From Aneurinibacillus aneurinilyticus ATCC 12856 (GTDB lineage Bacteria > Bacillota > Bacilli > Aneurinibacillales > Aneurinibacillaceae): a stretch of 50,806 bases of DNA. Position 1 is the stretch's first letter. Each line of letters starts with the position of its first letter. A program made the position numbers and the translations under genes. The stretch spans positions 1 to 50,806 of the forward strand of contig NZ_KE952920.1 in the NCBI RefSeq assembly GCF_000466385.1, read 5' to 3'. The notes below the pieces were generated by a model that was not told the origin of the DNA, made no database searches, and was given only the letters and a program-made list of their open reading frames with translations. This document shows positions 16,487 to 25,502 of the stretch, piece after piece.

Positions 16487-18265
16487 TCATATATTCAATC
16501 CGCTTTCCGACAATTCAACATCATCCAAATTTTGTACAGTAAACAGCTTATAGTATGCCCCGTGCTTATTCATCAGCTCATGATGTGTACCTTCTTCTTT
16601 AATCCGCCCATCTTCGATTAGCACAATTTTATCCGCATGCGTGATAGTAGAGAGCCGATGCGCGACAATAAACGTCGTTCGATTATGTGCCAGGCGCTCA
16701 AGAGACTGTTGAATTAAATGCTCAGATTCTAAATCAAGCGCCGATGTTGCCTCATCAAGTATCAGAATGCTTGGATTTTTCAGGAACACACGGGCAATCG
16801 CAATTCGCTGCTTCTGTCCACCGGATAATTTTACTCCCCGTTCACCGATTTCCGTGTCATAGCCATCCGTTAATTCCATAATAAAATCATGAGCATTAGC
16901 TGCTTTCGCCGCTTCAATTACTTCTTCCTGACTCGCCTCTGGATTTCCCATAAGGATGTTTTCCCTAATGGAGTCACTAAACAGAATATTATCTTGGAGC
17001 ACCATGCCAATCTGATTGCGTAGGCTTTTCATCGTTACATCACGCACATCGTACCCATCAATACAAATCCTGCCTTTATGTACATCATAAAAGCGCGGAA
17101 TTAGGCTAATTAATGAGGATTTCCCACCACCGCTAGCTCCGACCAGCGCAACTGTTTTACCCGGTTCGACAATGAGCGTAATTCCCTTCAATACATCGTC
17201 TCCCTTAGTAAGATAGCGGAAATGTACATCTTCAAATGTTACTCGGCCTGCAATCGGTGACAATTCACGCGCGCCCGGCTTGTCAGTAACATCGTATTTC
17301 TCGTCCATAAACTCAAATACGCGGTCCATCGAAGCGAACGCCTGAGTAAGAGTAGTAGATGAATTAACCAGACGACGCAAGGGTGCATACAACCGATCCA
17401 GATACGCATAGAACGCAACCAAAGAACCGACCGACAAACTTCCTTGAATAACCTGATAACCAGCCACTGCAATCACTAATAGCGGTGCTATGTCTGTAAT
17501 CGTGTTAACAGCAGCGAATGTTTTAGCATTCCAGCTTGTATGCTCTAGCGCACGTGACAGAAAATTCCTGTTACGCTCATCAAACTGGTTCTGTTCGTGC
17601 TCTTCAAGCGCAAAACTCTTGATAACAGGAACACCCTGAACCCGCTCATGAAGGTGTGCCTGAAGCGTCGCCAGTGCCTGGGAACGTACCCGCGTCAAAT
17701 GGCGCAACCTGGAATAGAAGTACTTCACCGAAAACCCGTATAATGGGAACATACAGATGGACACCAGCGTCAGCCATCCATCCATCGAAAACATAATGCC
17801 AAGCGCAATCAAAAGTGTCACTAAATCAAGCCATATATTCATGAGTCCAGTATCTACAAAACTCTTTGTCTGCTCAACATCATTGATTACTCGCGAGATA
17901 ACTTCCCCTGCGCGATGGTTATGAAAATAACGAAGCGATAGCCTTTGGATATGATCGAAAGCCCGGTTCCGTATATCATACAGTACGGTATTAGACACCG
18001 ATTGTGCCAGATACTGCCGCCAATACTCAATAGGCCAGCGTACGACTGTAAATAAGAGAAGGACACCACCCATAACATACAGCAAACTGTGTATCTTCTC
18101 ATCTGCTGTTGCGTTCGGTTCCAATAAAATATCGTCCACTACGTACTTCAACAACAATGGCATAATCAATGGAATACCAAATTTGAAAATGCCTATAACG
18201 ATTGTAAGAGCAATCTTCTTCCAATACGGCTTGACAAAGATAAGATATCTTCGTATGCTGTCCAA
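16487..18265 (-). CDS. ABC exporter, fused permease/ATPase (YgaD/Sav1866-like)
   Basis: The 592-residue half-transporter has six membrane helices in the first ~310 residues, then a nucleotide-binding domain with Walker [11 protein letters not shown]-loop [11 protein letters not shown], signature [10 protein letters not shown], Walker [13 protein letters not shown] and VAHRLST. It should work as a homodimer. Lipids and drugs are typical substrates of this class; the substrate here cannot be read. The neighbouring YgaC-like gene upstream on the same strand matches the B. subtilis ygaC-ygaD order. A terminator lies between them, so they may be separate transcription units. Confidence 0.92.
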   Translation of the reverse strand: MDSIRRYLIFVKPYWKKIALTIVIGIFKFGIPLIMPLLLKYVVDDILLEPNATADEKIHSLLYVMGGVLLLFTVVRWPIEYWRQYLAQSVSNTVLYDIRNRAFDHIQRLSLRYFHNHRAGEVISRVINDVEQTKSFVDTGLMNIWLDLVTLLIALGIMFSMDGWLTLVSICMFPLYGFSVKYFYSRLRHLTRVRSQALATLQAHLHERVQGVPVIKSFALEEHEQNQFDERNRNFLSRALEHTSWNAKTFAAVNTITDIAPLLVIAVAGYQVIQGSLSVGSLVAFYAYLDRLYAPLRRLVNSSTTLTQAFASMDRVFEFMDEKYDVTDKPGARELSPIAGRVTFEDVHFRYLTKGDDVLKGITLIVEPGKTVALVGASGGGKSSLISLIPRFYDVHKGRICIDGYDVRDVTMKSLRNQIGMVLQDNILFSDSIRENILMGNPEASQEEVIEAAKAANAHDFIMELTDGYDTEIGERGVKLSGGQKQRIAIARVFLKNPSILILDEATSALDLESEHLIQQSLERLAHNRTTFIVAHRLSTITHADKIVLIEDGRIKEEGTHHELMNKHGAYYKLFTVQNLDDVELSESGLNI

Positions 18266-18301
18266 TCGCTCAGCCCCTTTCTATGCCTCTCGCGGCTGAA
18301 T

Positions 18302-18331
18302 AAAAAACTCCCTTTCATCACGAAAAGGAGT
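18302..18331 (-). terminator. Terminator after the YgaC-like gene
   Basis: Inverted repeat ACTCCCTTTC/GAAAAGGAGT with one mismatch; on the minus strand it runs into six T. It starts right at the stop codon of the YgaC-like gene. Confidence 0.75.
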
Positions 18332-18332
18332 C

Positions 18333-18860
18333 TCATGGATTTCGTAAATGCAAATACCGCTCGTACCAACGATCGACAAAACCGGGATGGAAGGGTCCTC
18401 TTCTCTCTTGAATCCAGGTGACCACTTCCTGCACTCCCTTATATACCATATCGATTACCTCTTGGGGATATTGCATTCGCCGGCTATGCAGCGCGAACTC
18501 TTCTTTATCCAGGATAGTGTAGCTCATATCTGGATAGACCTTCACATCAAGGTCGTAGTCTATGTACGTGACCACATCATTGCGCAAAGAAAACGGCGAG
18601 CCGATATTGCAGTAGTAATAAATTCCATCTGTTCGAATCATTGCAATCGTATTAAACCACTGTCCGCGGCCAAACGTACATATTGCTGGTTCGCGCGTTC
18701 GCCACTCCCGTCCGTCCGATTCGGTAACTCGGACGTTATCGTTTCCACCGATGAGAACTGCATCGCTCAAATGAAGCATCAGCGTTTTGTCCCATGAGCG
18801 GTGAAACAATTGATCATGCTTATAACTTTCGATGCGAAATGGGGTTCCGGGTGACGTCAT
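18333..18860 (-). CDS. Nucleoside tri-/diphosphate phosphatase, DUF402/UPF0374 (YgaC-like)
   Basis: The 175-residue protein matches the UPF0374 family throughout: PFRIESYKHDQLFHRSWD, VTESDGREWRTREPAICTFG, WFNTIAMIR, GIYYYCNIGSPF, YIDYDLDVKVYPDM, and WIQERRGPF...WYERYL. Staphylococcal members (Ntdp) hydrolyse nucleoside di- and triphosphates. The start at 18860 follows AAGGAGAG; an in-frame ATG 21 bases upstream lies before that site. The conserved aspartate/glutamate cluster of the family is intact. Confidence 0.9.
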   Translation of the reverse strand: MTSPGTPFRIESYKHDQLFHRSWDKTLMLHLSDAVLIGGNDNVRVTESDGREWRTREPAICTFGRGQWFNTIAMIRTDGIYYYCNIGSPFSLRNDVVTYIDYDLDVKVYPDMSYTILDKEEFALHSRRMQYPQEVIDMVYKGVQEVVTWIQERRGPFHPGFVDRWYERYLHLRNP

Positions 18861-18947
18861 CACGCTCTCCTTCCTTCTCATATAATGTATACGAACACTC
18901 CTTCACGCTTATTTTCCCCTTTTTAGCGCAAAAGAAGCCAGCGCTTC

Positions 18948-19376
18948 TTATTCTATATCCGTATTAGGTGTTAACTTCTTAGATAATGTAATATATTCCT
19001 TCACTTCATATCCAAGTAAGCTATAAAAAGGAAGGACCTTCTTATTATCTTGATTTACCATAATAAATACTCTTGTTACGCCTCTTTCTTTAAAACGCTT
19101 CTCAAGCGCTTCTACCAGCTTACGGCCGATGCCCAGGCCCTGCAGCGCCGGATTAACTGCCAACCGCTAAAAGTAACCACGTGTTCCGTCAATGGTTCCT
19201 ACAATAACACCGGCTACTTCTCCCTCATGTTCCGCAATCATAACGAGATCACTATCCCAGGCCAGTTGTTTAGCCAGTGCGTCAAGTGTCTCGGTTTCTG
19301 TCTGTTCCAATCCCGTTTCCTGCCAGATGCGTGTGATGTGTACATAATCTCCCAAACGAAACGACCGTATTAACAC
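18948..19376 (-). pseudogene. GNAT acetyltransferase interrupted by an amber codon
   Basis: One continuous frame from a GTG at 19376 (GGAGG eight bases upstream) to 18948 would give a 142-residue GNAT acetyltransferase. MLIRSFRLGDYVHITRIW begins the fold, and RLAVNPALQGLGIGRKLVEALE is the acetyl-CoA-binding motif A. The only fault is TAG at 19167-19169 between GTRGYF and RLAV, where homologues usually have tyrosine (YFYRLAV-like). A TTG two codons later could restart translation but would lack the first half. It is either a very young pseudogene, a sequencing error or a readthrough case. Confidence 0.75.
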
Positions 19377-19466
19377 GCCAACGTCCTCCCTGCTTTTCGT
19401 CTACTTTTTATTTTACACTACACAATGGTAAATGTCGCTATTAATCAGAAAACGAAACGTGCAGAA

Positions 19467-19496
19467 AAGAAAAACCTACCTGTATCAGGCAGGTTT
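19467..19496 (-). terminator. Terminator after the 94-aa gene
   Basis: AAACCTGCCTG/CAGGTAGGTTT on the minus strand, loop ATA, followed by TTCTTTT. Confidence 0.8.
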
Positions 19497-19508
19497 CAAG
19501 CGTGATTA

Positions 19509-19793
19509 TCAGTCCTTTAGCAATTGTTTCCACTGCTCATACATCGTCTGAACAGCTTTTTCCTTCTCTCCGATAATAACGTTTTGCTCTGAAATAAGTT
19601 CTTCTACCCGAAGAATTGCCTGGTCTACAGTATCAAGAGAAAAAGTATCGATGGTATCTCCCTGAAGAAGGACGGTCCGACGGTCAGTTAAATCCATTTT
19701 CATCAACTGATACGCGGCGAGAATCTGGCGTTCCTGCTGCAGGCTATCGTCCATTTCCGCTTCCCAAATCAATACTTCTTCAAGAGGATACAT
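19509..19793 (-). CDS. Small hypothetical protein (94 aa)
   Basis: A charged, helical 94-residue protein with possible coiled-coil character at its C-terminal half (ILRVEELISEQNVIIGEKEKAVQ). No signal peptide, membrane segment or known motif is seen. AAGGAAGGGG lies ~10 bases before the ATG and a good terminator follows, so it is very probably a real single-gene unit. Its place next to YgaC/YgaD-like genes recalls B. subtilis ygaB, but I see no convincing sequence match. Confidence 0.65.
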   Translation of the reverse strand: MYPLEEVLIWEAEMDDSLQQERQILAAYQLMKMDLTDRRTVLLQGDTIDTFSLDTVDQAILRVEELISEQNVIIGEKEKAVQTMYEQWKQLLKD

Positions 19794-20084
19794 AACTGAT
19801 TGCCCCTTCCTTTTTAATTTTATCTACTATTTATATTCATTTTTTTCCAAACCAATCCTCCATACTTTTCCCAATTTTATGAATTTATTATGACAAAACG
19901 TACTTGACAACACAGCTTATACACCATTCCTTATCTTTTCTACGCATACGTTTAAAAAACATTCATTGCGGTAAAAGTAAGAAAAGCCCGCGAGAGCCTT
20001 CGCTCGATTTTTTCGCCCGTTTTAACACGCCACCCGTGCGTTTCTCAAGCAATATCACCAGAAGAAATGAGGTGAAGAATACAT
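19794..20084. other. AT-rich intergenic region, no gene seen
   Basis: A TTGACA hexamer at 19904 lacks a matching -10 at normal distance. A short GC-rich hairpin followed by T-rich sequence occurs near 19990-20015. Nothing else is supported. Confidence 0.4.
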
Positions 20085-20309
20085 ATGTATGTAGGCCGTA
20101 GGCTAGACGAGTTGAGCGATACACCAATGGCGCAGTGGGAGATGAAGGAGTTGTTATACCATCACAATATGATGAGCGAGATGGCACCTTTTTTGAATAC
20201 TCAGGGTGTAAGCTACCACCAAAAAATTATCGGGGAGGTGGAAAAACGAGGCGGAATACCAGGTGATCAGGGGGCATGGGATCATAGTTCTCGCATTATC
20301 TATGATTAA
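20085..20309 (+). CDS. Small hypothetical protein (74 aa)
   Basis: A 74-residue soluble-looking protein (YVGRRLDELSDTPMAQWEMK at the start, several histidines and methionines in LLYHHNMMSEMAPF, then EKRGGIPGDQGAWDHSS). GAGGTGA sits eight bases before the ATG. I do not recognise the family. It lies just upstream of sodA, which has its own promoter. Confidence 0.6.
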   Translation: MYVGRRLDELSDTPMAQWEMKELLYHHNMMSEMAPFLNTQGVSYHQKIIGEVEKRGGIPGDQGAWDHSSRIIYD

Positions 20310-20368
20310 TAATTTAATAATAACTCTCCTGAAAAACCTAATTACTATACTTTTTTATCTGTTTTGTA

Positions 20369-20396
20369 TTGAATTATGCCCTCAGTAAGATATAAT
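20369..20396 (+). promoter_or_regulatory. sodA promoter
   Basis: TTGAAT, 16-base spacer, TATAAT (20391-20396); the sodA ATG is ~48 bases downstream with AAGGAGG before it. Confidence 0.65.
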
Positions 20397-20444
20397 TAAT
20401 TTTGGAAGTATATCCGTGTACAACCATAAAGGAGGAGTTACATT

Positions 20445-21056
20445 ATGGCAAAATTTGAATTACCAGCCCTACCTTATTCTTTCGATGCTCTCGAACCGCA
20501 CATCGATGCACAAACTATGGAAATCCATCATGACAGACACCATGCAACATACGTAAACAACTTGAATGCAGCGCTTGAAGGCCAAGCTGAGCTTGCTGAC
20601 AAAAACATTGAAGACTTAATGCGCAACATCAACAGCGTACCGGAAAACATCCGTACAGCTGTACGCAACAATGGTGGCGGTCACTACAACCACAGCTTGT
20701 TCTGGGAAATCATGAGCCCGAACGGTGGCGGAGAACCGACAGGCGATGTTGCGACTGCTATTAATGAATCATTTGGCAGCTTCGACAAACTGAAAGAAGA
20801 ATTTGCCAAAGCAGCTGCTACCCGTTTCGGAAGCGGCTGGGCTTGGGTTATCGTTGACAACGGCAAACTGGCAATTACCAGCACACCGAATCAAGACAAT
20901 CCATTGATGGAAGGTAAAACTCCAATTCTCGGCCTTGATGTATGGGAGCATGCTTACTACCTGAAATATCAAAACAAACGCCCGGATTACATCTCTGCTT
21001 GGTGGAACACAGTAAACTGGGATGCAGTAAACAAACGCTTCAACGAAGCAAAATAA
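20445..21056 (+). CDS. sodA: Superoxide dismutase (Mn/Fe family)
   Basis: SodA converts superoxide to oxygen and hydrogen peroxide in the cytoplasm. The 203-residue protein carries the four metal ligands: H28 in [10 protein letters not shown]83 in HYNHSLFW, D165 and H169 in [12 protein letters not shown] near the second ligand (NNGGGHYNH) and the overall pattern fit bacterial manganese enzymes. Strong AAGGAGG and promoter upstream; terminator downstream; single-gene unit. Confidence 0.97.
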   Translation: MAKFELPALPYSFDALEPHIDAQTMEIHHDRHHATYVNNLNAALEGQAELADKNIEDLMRNINSVPENIRTAVRNNGGGHYNHSLFWEIMSPNGGGEPTGDVATAINESFGSFDKLKEEFAKAAATRFGSGWAWVIVDNGKLAITSTPNQDNPLMEGKTPILGLDVWEHAYYLKYQNKRPDYISAWWNTVNWDAVNKRFNEAK

Positions 21057-21077
21057 TAGGCGAATAAACATCTTTAT

Positions 21078-21112
21078 AAAGTCGGCTTTCCATGACGAAA
21101 GTCGGCTTTTTA
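21078..21112 (+). terminator. Terminator after sodA
   Basis: AAAGTCGGCTTTC/GAAAGTCGGCTTT folds into a 13-bp stem with two G-T pairs, followed by T's. Confidence 0.8.
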
Positions 21113-21151
21113 GCATATAGGAAAACAGATGTTGAAAGGAGACGGATATAC

Positions 21152-21832
21152 ATGAACATCGCGGCGGTTGCTGCTGAGCAGAGGCGGTATATACAACGCG
21201 TATTCTCCTGGATGTTTGTAGGATTGTTAATGACAGCAGTCGTAGCATACCTGCTTAGCCGCAATGAGAATGTACTTACTTATTTCAGCGCACATCCTTA
21301 CGTATTCTTCGGAATTCTTATCGCAGAGCTAGTGATGGTATTTTACCTATCAGCCCGCATACACAAGCTGTCAATTACAAGTGCAACGCTGTTATTTTTC
21401 ATTTACGCGGCATTAAATGGGATTACGTTTTCACTTCTCTTTGCCCTGTACACCTCAAGCTCTATCGTACTTACCTTTCTTATTACAGCAGGCATGTTTG
21501 GCACATTAGCTGTATACGGTTATGTAACAAAACGGGATTTATCGCGAATGGGCTCTATTTTGTTCATGGCGCTCATTGGCCTCATCCTGGCTACACTGGT
21601 CAATTTCTTCCTTCATAGCAGCACACTATACTGGATTACCACCTATGCAGGTGTTATCGTATTCTCCGGCTTGACCGCATACGATATCCAAAAAATTAAA
21701 GAAGCGAACACTATAGGAAACGAGGGAACAGGCGAGGAAACAAAAGAAGCCATCATCGGCGCACTTATCCTCTACCTTGATTTTATTAATTTATTCCTCT
21801 ATCTTTTACGCATTTTCGGCAACCGGGACTAG
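21152..21832 (+). CDS. Bax inhibitor-1/YccA family membrane protein
   Basis: The 226-residue protein has seven hydrophobic helices and the BI-1 family pattern: RRYIQRVFSWMFVGLLMTAVVAY at the start, NGITFSLLF, a middle FGTLAVYGYVTKRDLSRMG, and GLTAYDIQKIKE plus LYLDFINLFLYLLRIFG at the end. The conserved aspartates of the pH-sensing calcium-leak member YetJ lie in the same places. AAAGGAGA precedes the ATG at 21152. Role: small-ion leak or membrane stress protein by family; not proven here. Confidence 0.9.
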   Translation: MNIAAVAAEQRRYIQRVFSWMFVGLLMTAVVAYLLSRNENVLTYFSAHPYVFFGILIAELVMVFYLSARIHKLSITSATLLFFIYAALNGITFSLLFALYTSSSIVLTFLITAGMFGTLAVYGYVTKRDLSRMGSILFMALIGLILATLVNFFLHSSTLYWITTYAGVIVFSGLTAYDIQKIKEANTIGNEGTGEETKEAIIGALILYLDFINLFLYLLRIFGNRD

Positions 21833-21845
21833 TGCCTCTTTAAAC

Positions 21846-21886
21846 GAAAAAAAGAGGAGAGCTTTCGGGCGTCTCCTCTTTTTTTC
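21846..21886. terminator. Bidirectional terminator
   Basis: AGAGGAGA/TCTCCTCT hairpin (21853-21879) with A-run before and T-run after; it serves the BI-1 gene and the converging PilZ gene. Confidence 0.85.
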
Positions 21887-22266
21887 TACTGTTCTTTTTT
21901 TCGCTCATTTCTTTTTCTTGCATAACGCTTTAATTCTTCAAACAAATCAGCACTCGAATAACTTTCTTCATCGAAAAAGACCCCATAAAAATAACGGGAA
22001 CCTTCCTCGCGCTTCCACACCATACTGCCACATACCGCAAACGGCTGAGCATTAATGCTAAAGTGAAGTTCAATCTGCATGCGCTCTTTTTGAAACGGAA
22101 GGGCAAGCGGCGTAGACACTTTGGCCCCACGCAGACTAATATCGTGAATCATAACCGCACCTGGCTTACTGCTCACGTATTGCTCCCCAACTTTAATAAT
22201 GTTGAATGTCCCCGGAAGCCCCTCCGGAAATTCAAGACGAAAGCCTTCTTTTCGTTTATATTCCAC
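21886..22266 (-). CDS. PilZ domain protein
   Basis: The 126-residue protein is a single PilZ domain, the c-di-GMP-binding fold. The DxSxxG-type motif is clear (HDISLRGAKVS, ~42-52) followed by beta strands (MQIELHFSINAQPFAVCGSMVWKR, FYGVFF). The N-terminal arginine motif is unusual: KRKEGFR has R5 and R10 rather than canonical RxxxR, so ligand binding is uncertain. A GTG start at 22266 follows AAGGAGAGGG. Single-gene unit. Confidence 0.85.
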   Translation of the reverse strand: MEYKRKEGFRLEFPEGLPGTFNIIKVGEQYVSSKPGAVMIHDISLRGAKVSTPLALPFQKERMQIELHFSINAQPFAVCGSMVWKREEGSRYFYGVFFDEESYSSADLFEELKRYARKRNERKKEQ

Positions 22267-22381
22267 TCCCGCCCTCTCCTTTTCCTCAGCTTTTCTAACT
22301 GGCTGCTATAAAGCGAAACTTTCTATAACAATAGAGGCTGTCTTCATCTCCTGCTGATGGTGAGTTTTACTTATCGGGGTC

Positions 22382-23536
22382 TTACTGCCCACTGGACCAG
22401 GATAAACTTTGTTGGAAACCTTCATGCAGTGCCTCAACGATTTTCTTATGGGAGACAGAAAATGGATAGTTCTCCATCTCATCTATGGTAACCCATAACA
22501 TCCTGTCTTTCACTGCTGCTTCTCCTTGTTCTCCGTCCTGTCCTTCATATCTGCATATATAGGTGTGCAGATTCCACTGTAAATGTGAGAATACGTGACT
22601 ATGTTCCATTACCAAGTCCTGTGGTGTGCATTTAACACCAAACGCTCCGTACATATGCATGCTAATCTTTTCCCTTGCTTCGGCCTCTCCCTGACATTCT
22701 ACATTCGGAAATTCCCACAGATTAGCCAAAAGTCCGCTCTCCGGTCGTTTATGGATAAGCCAGCGTCCGTCTTCACGCCGTACGAGCGCCACTCCACGTT
22801 CCTCTACTCTTCCCTGTTTAGCTTTTTTCTTAACAGGTAGCGCTTCCTGAACACCCTGCTCGCGGGCACGGCAATGTGAAGCAACCGGACAGGAGCCGCA
22901 ACGCGGAGAACGCGGAATACAAATAAGCGCTCCCAATTCCATTAATGCCTGATTAAAAAAAGAAGGATTACGATGGGCAATAATGCGTCGCACAACCGCC
23001 TCAAACACTTTTCTTGTGCTTACTTTCGCAATATCTTCTTCGATTAAGAAAATGCGTGACAGTACTCGCATTACGTTACCATCCACCGCAGGTTCCGGCA
23101 GGCCATATGCAATGCTCAAAATCGCTCCTGCAGTATAGGGGCCAACACCTTTCAATGCGTGTACATCTTCCGGTGTATCTGGCACAGTTCCTCCGTACCT
23201 CTCCTTTACTTCTTTTACGGCACTATGTAAATTACGGGCACGAGAATAGTACCCTAATCCTTCCCAATATTTATAAACCTCCTCTAGTTCTGCATCAGCC
23301 AACTTTTCGACTGTCGGGAACCGTTCCATAAATCGTTCATAATATGGAATTACAGTATCTACTCTTGTCTGCTGAAGCATAATCTCAGAAACCCATATCC
23401 GGTATGCATCCCGACTCTGCCGCCATGGCAAATCCCGCTGCTGCCGCTCAAACCAGTACAGCAAATCATCTTGAAATGTTTCAATGGCAAAAGAGCCGAT
23501 AATATCGTTCTGCTGTTCCTGTTGCTTTCTTGTCAT
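22382..23536 (-). CDS. mutY: A/G-specific adenine DNA glycosylase
   Basis: MutY removes adenine mispaired with 8-oxoguanine. The 384-residue protein has the catalytic E51 in SEIMLQQTRV, a helix-hairpin-helix LKGVGPYTA (~128-136), catalytic D152 in AVDGNVMRVLSR, the 4Fe-4S cluster cysteines C206, C213, C216 and C222, and a NUDIX-like C-terminal domain (from ~245) for 8-oxoG recognition. It follows the 110-aa gene by three bases on the same strand, so both are probably cotranscribed. Its proximity to a YfhP-like gene echoes B. subtilis yfhP-yfhQ. Confidence 0.96.
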   Translation of the reverse strand: MTRKQQEQQNDIIGSFAIETFQDDLLYWFERQQRDLPWRQSRDAYRIWVSEIMLQQTRVDTVIPYYERFMERFPTVEKLADAELEEVYKYWEGLGYYSRARNLHSAVKEVKERYGGTVPDTPEDVHALKGVGPYTAGAILSIAYGLPEPAVDGNVMRVLSRIFLIEEDIAKVSTRKVFEAVVRRIIAHRNPSFFNQALMELGALICIPRSPRCGSCPVASHCRAREQGVQEALPVKKKAKQGRVEERGVALVRREDGRWLIHKRPESGLLANLWEFPNVECQGEAEAREKISMHMYGAFGVKCTPQDLVMEHSHVFSHLQWNLHTYICRYEGQDGEQGEAAVKDRMLWVTIDEMENYPFSVSHKKIVEALHEGFQQSLSWSSGQ

Positions 23537-23539
23537 GAA

Positions 23540-23872
23540 TTATTCTTCACTCCCGTTCATATCGATTGGTGAGAACGCCCACATATGCAATTTCTCTGTA
23601 CCGCCCTGAATGCAATGATTGACGCTCTGCCAGAATTCTCCTGTCGCTGCCTTTTCTTCACAACGTTTCCGTTTTATTTTTCGATAGGCTTGTATTGTCG
23701 GAACATGAAACATTTCAACAAATAATCCCGGTTGATCTACCCCTTCATGTACGATAAAATCATCAACACCGATATAATTCATAGCTGTGGCTACATCTTT
23801 AATTTTGTGCAGATACTCTTCCCGCATATCGGGTTTCACTTTGTATTCAACGAACACCTGAATGCTGTGCAT
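23540..23872 (-). CDS. Hypothetical protein, possible ABM/dimeric alpha-beta barrel fold
   Basis: A 110-residue protein beginning MHSIQVFVEYKVKPDMREEYL, with later DDFIVHEGVDQPGLFVEMF and YRKIKRKRCEEKA. The pattern of strand, helix and strand-rich middle recalls small dimeric alpha-beta barrel (antibiotic-biosynthesis-monooxygenase-like) proteins, but this is only fold-level resemblance. GGAGGG lies ~9 bases before the ATG at 23872. It is cotranscribed with mutY. Confidence 0.65.
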   Translation of the reverse strand: MHSIQVFVEYKVKPDMREEYLHKIKDVATAMNYIGVDDFIVHEGVDQPGLFVEMFHVPTIQAYRKIKRKRCEEKAATGEFWQSVNHCIQGGTEKLHMWAFSPIDMNGSEE

Positions 23873-23994
23873 TGCTCGTCCCTCCCTTTGTAATAGTTGG
23901 GGCAAAACTTTGAACCTTTGATAAAAAAAAGTGGATTTTATGTAAAATAGCTAAACATCTCACGGGTTTTCCTTTATAATAAAGCATATCGACT

Positions 23995-24035
23995 TGCATT
24001 GCACCATTTACTACCATATGATGGAAAGCAATGCA
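23995..24035. other. Long hairpin between divergent genes
   Basis: TGCATTGC (23995-24002) pairs with GCAATGCA (24028-24035), and CCAT/ATGG extends the stem inside. There is no T-tract on the exit side in either direction, so it is not a normal terminator. It is upstream of both the mutY-linked gene and the YfhP-like gene and may be an operator or leader structure. Confidence 0.4.
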
Positions 24036-24083
24036 TAAAAAAAGGCCGTTTCGGTCAACTATAGGAATTGGAGGAATTCATTC

Positions 24084-25073
24084 TTGGATACAGGTACCCA
24101 CATTGCTATGGGTTTTGGTCTTGCAGGTCTTGCGTATTTGGATCCGGCTGTGTCCGCTCATCCTGAGCTCGCCAGTGCCGTACTGCTTGGCACACTGATA
24201 GGCTCTCAGGCTCCCGACTTCGATACGGTGCTGAAGCTTCGGGGCAATGCTACGTACATTCGTAATCACCGTGGGAGGTCCCACTCCATTCCGGCGATTT
24301 TTATCTGGACGGCACTTGTCAGCGGAGGGGTTTATGCTTTCTTCCCAGGTGTCTCCTACTTGCATTTGTTGTTGTGGACACTGCTTGCCGTAGTCGTCCA
24401 TGTGTCCATCGACCTGTTTAACTCGTATGGTACACAGGCGGCCCGTCCCTTCTCGAAGCGATGGATTTCGCTTAATGTGATTAACATTTTTGACCCATTT
24501 ATTATGGGCATTCATATTATCGGCTTTTTATTCTGGGCCGCTGGGTTCTCTCCTGGCCATGTATTTAGCGCTGTCTATGCCGTGATGATAACATACATCA
24601 TCCAGCGAGTGATAGCATACAACAAACTGGTCAATATGGTGAAAGCCGATTTGGGAGAAGAAGGCCATTATATTTTGCTTCCAACGATTCGCTGGACGCG
24701 CTGGGGTATCGTTGCAGAGACTTCGGATGCTTCTTATGTTGGTGAATTGCGCAATAAGCATATCATCTGGCATGATACTTTTTACAAGAAGGAGCATAAT
24801 AAAATCATCGAAAGAGCGAAGCAGGATGCTAATGTGCGGGCATTCCTTTCTTTCACCCGGTATCCGCACGTATATACGAAAAAGCGGGAATTTGGACATG
24901 AAGTACGCTGGATCGACCTGCGCTACCGTACCAAAACCCATTACGCATTCGTCGCGATTGTCCATCTGGATGAGCAGTTAAACGTAATTGACTCCTATAC
25001 AGGTTGGGAATACCGCGAGCATAAGATGGAAAGTAAGGTTCTGGTACCAGAACTGGTGCTGGAGAAGTCATAG
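24084..25073 (+). CDS. yfhP: YfhP-like membrane-bound metal-dependent hydrolase family protein
   Basis: The 329-residue protein has the DUF457/YdjM-type signature: MDTGTHIAMGFGLAGLA, SQAPDFDTVLKLRG, NHRGRSHSI and VHVSIDLFNSYGTQAARPFS, with several membrane helices between ~85 and 185 and a soluble C-terminal half. The conserved histidines and aspartates suggest a metal site. Start is TTG at 24084 with GGAGG nine bases upstream. Near mutY as in Bacillus. A terminator follows. Confidence 0.82.
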   Translation: MDTGTHIAMGFGLAGLAYLDPAVSAHPELASAVLLGTLIGSQAPDFDTVLKLRGNATYIRNHRGRSHSIPAIFIWTALVSGGVYAFFPGVSYLHLLLWTLLAVVVHVSIDLFNSYGTQAARPFSKRWISLNVINIFDPFIMGIHIIGFLFWAAGFSPGHVFSAVYAVMITYIIQRVIAYNKLVNMVKADLGEEGHYILLPTIRWTRWGIVAETSDASYVGELRNKHIIWHDTFYKKEHNKIIERAKQDANVRAFLSFTRYPHVYTKKREFGHEVRWIDLRYRTKTHYAFVAIVHLDEQLNVIDSYTGWEYREHKMESKVLVPELVLEKS

Positions 25074-25085
25074 GCAAATAAAGAG

Positions 25086-25118
25086 AGCCGGATGGTTGAA
25101 TTGACCATTCGGCTTCTT
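25086..25118 (+). terminator. Terminator after the YfhP-like gene
   Basis: AGCCGGATGGT/ACCATTCGGCT stem followed by TCTTTTAT. Confidence 0.8.
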
Positions 25119-25192
25119 TTATATGCAAGCAAAAAAGCTGTGTCCAGTCAGTCTGTTCACAGCTTTTATTACAGGAGATATATCCCTTGGTA

Positions 25193-25414
25193 TTATTTTT
25201 TCTTCTTGCCCGGTTTCGCACTTTGCATTCTCCGGCTCATTTGATTTAGCTGCTTCTGGTTCAGGTTCATCCCCATCGAGCGTGCGATTTGTTGCAGTTG
25301 CTTCTCATCCATCTGCATATTGGACATCTGGTTTTTCAGATACCATACACCGATGGCGAAACCGCCGACCAATCCGAGAATCAGCGTCAGGATTGGGATA
25401 ATATAATTCCACAT
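25193..25414 (-). CDS. UPF0154 (YneF-like) small membrane protein
   Basis: The 73-residue protein starts with one membrane helix (MWNYIIPILTLILGLVGGF) and continues with NQMSNMQMDEKQLQQIARSMGMNLNQKQLNQMSR, a pattern matching UPF0154 family members such as YneF. Function is unknown in the family. GGAAGGGA precedes the ATG at 25414; the upstream in-frame GTG is inside that site. The gene is monocistronic. Confidence 0.85.
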   Translation of the reverse strand: MWNYIIPILTLILGLVGGFAIGVWYLKNQMSNMQMDEKQLQQIARSMGMNLNQKQLNQMSRRMQSAKPGKKKK

Positions 25415-25502
25415 AATGCTCGTCCCTTCCACTCTTAATTTTCAGGCAATCACATGATATTTTACTTTGCTTAATTCATCTTGTCAAAGTATTGTTGCCT
25501 TT

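Noticed and set aside
23995-24035. Rho-independent terminator
   Set aside because: No T-tract on the 3' side on either strand.
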